Shown in pieces: positions 63,562 to 64,000 of a stretch of 64,000 nucleotides of DNA (position 1 is the first letter of the stretch; each line of letters starts with the position of its first letter). Both the position numbers and the translations under genes were made by a program. The DNA lies in assembly GCF_900129825.1 (NCBI RefSeq), contig NZ_FQWZ01000003.1, positions 302,353 to 366,352 on the forward strand. Reading direction: 5' to 3'. Origin of the DNA: Hydrocarboniphaga daqingensis (lineage in GTDB: Bacteria; Pseudomonadota; Gammaproteobacteria; Nevskiales; Nevskiaceae). A model generated the notes under the pieces. That model did not search any database and was not told where the DNA came from. It worked only from the letters and a program-made list of their open reading frames with translations.

Positions 63562-64000
63562 TCAGTTGGCCCGTATCAGGGCAAAAGCAGCCAGATCGAT
63601 CAGCGTTTTCTTGAACGGCGAATCGGGAAGATCGCCCAACGCTGAGGTCGCCGAACCCGAGTAGGCCTCGGCGAGCGCGCGAGTGTACGGGATCGCGCCG
63701 GTGGCTTCAACGGCTTTGAGCACCGGATCGAGTTCCGGCACGCCGGAGCCACTGAGCGCGCTGCGCACCAGCGCCGCTTGTTCGGCGTTGCCGGACCGCA
63801 TCGTGTAGATCAAAGGAAGCGTCGGCTTGCCTTCGGCCAGATCGTTGCCGACCGCCTTGCCGCTGACTTCGGGGTCGGCTGTGTAGTCGAGCACGTCGTC
63901 GATCAGCTGGAAGGCCATGCCCAGGTCGTGGCCGTAGCGGCCAAGCGCCTGCTGCTGCGCCGGGCTGGCGTCGGCGGCGATGGCGCCGGCTTGCATCGCG
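63562..64000 (-). CDS. ispB: Polyprenyl diphosphate synthase, IspB-like (5' end cut by window edge)
   Basis: C-terminal 145 residues only; the gene enters from the right edge. The second Asp-rich motif AFQLIDDVLDYTAD and GNDLAEGKPTLPLIYTM are those of octaprenyl/heptaprenyl synthases (IspB), which build the ubiquinone side chain from IPP and FPP. The end ALIRAN is at the usual place. Convergence is none: tRNA-Pro lies 12 nt beyond on the same strand, a common neighbour of ispB. The first Asp-rich motif lies outside the window. Confidence 0.9.
   Translation of the reverse strand, partial: AMQAGAIAADASPAQQQALGRYGHDLGMAFQLIDDVLDYTADPEVSGKAVGNDLAEGKPTLPLIYTMRSGNAEQAALVRSALSGSGVPELDPVLKAVEATGAIPYTRALAEAYSGSATSALGDLPDSPFKKTLIDLAAFALIRAN

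Noticed and set aside
63370-63645. 91-aa frame with [20 protein letters not shown]
   Set aside because: This is the well-known false frame antisense to tRNA-Pro; it is explained by the tRNA and its terminator.

Overview
This 64 kb window is GC-rich bacterial chromosome, dense with catabolic operons. Several things point to a Gammaproteobacterium of the Nevskiales/Steroidobacterales kind: an AtuA-type acyl-CoA carboxylase operon, DUF1302 outer-membrane and PedF/quinoprotein families, and the small MAKPNYGF protein. This placement is inferred from gene content, not proven. Both edges cut genes: a NYN-domain RNase on the left and the 3' part of an IspB-like polyprenyl synthase on the right. There is one tRNA (Pro, CGG). 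I see no rRNA, CRISPR array, prophage or insertion sequence.

Layout. 0.6-8.7 kb: tightly coupled operon for terpenoid or branched acyl-CoA breakdown (enoyl-CoA hydratase, AtuA-like, TetR, biotin carboxylase, separate biotin carrier, lipase lipoprotein, carboxyltransferase). 8.7-14.4 kb: two overlapping Lys-rich microproteins, a PrpE-like acyl-CoA synthetase, a DUF1302 outer-membrane protein and a flavin reductase fused to a MarR-like domain. 14.4-19.6 kb: a leftward five-gene operon (OYE-type Fe-S oxidoreductase, DUF1214, sulfotransferase, SDR, EthD). 19.7-26.2 kb: mixed genes (2OG-Fe dioxygenase, RlmA, B12-type radical SAM, glucokinase, SnoaL-like, lipoprotein, GNAT). 26.3-35 kb: beta-oxidation (FadB-like, two thiolases, AraC regulator, CoA-transferase, MaoC hydratase, CitE-like lyase). 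35-39.8 kb: RND exporter and a TonB receptor recognisable as PqqU (YncD), the PQQ receptor.

39.8-59.4 kb is the most interesting part. A sigma-54 activator of the AcoR type sits among four sequences that read as -24/-12 promoters. These lie before pqqU, a one-frame adenylate kinase/acetyl-CoA synthetase fusion, a porin, and a PQQ alcohol dehydrogenase carrying the extra Asp of lanthanide-dependent enzymes. A recurring 13-bp element and a perfect 35-bp palindrome occur in the same region. Downstream come cytochrome c-550 PedF, a quinoprotein-associated binding protein, a SoxYZ-like carrier, a metallohydrolase, a flavocytochrome-like pair, a two-component system, a second TonB receptor and a PQQ-associated beta-propeller. 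Together they suggest one regulon: import PQQ, oxidise alcohols in the periplasm, activate the resulting acetate and recycle AMP on the same polypeptide. No PQQ biosynthesis genes are in the window.

59.5-63.3 kb: TetR, an MpaB-like oxygenase, a membrane-anchored linalool dehydratase/isomerase-like protein and a 40-aa membrane microprotein form a second terpenoid-looking unit. All assignments come from reading motifs in the sequence. No database search was run.
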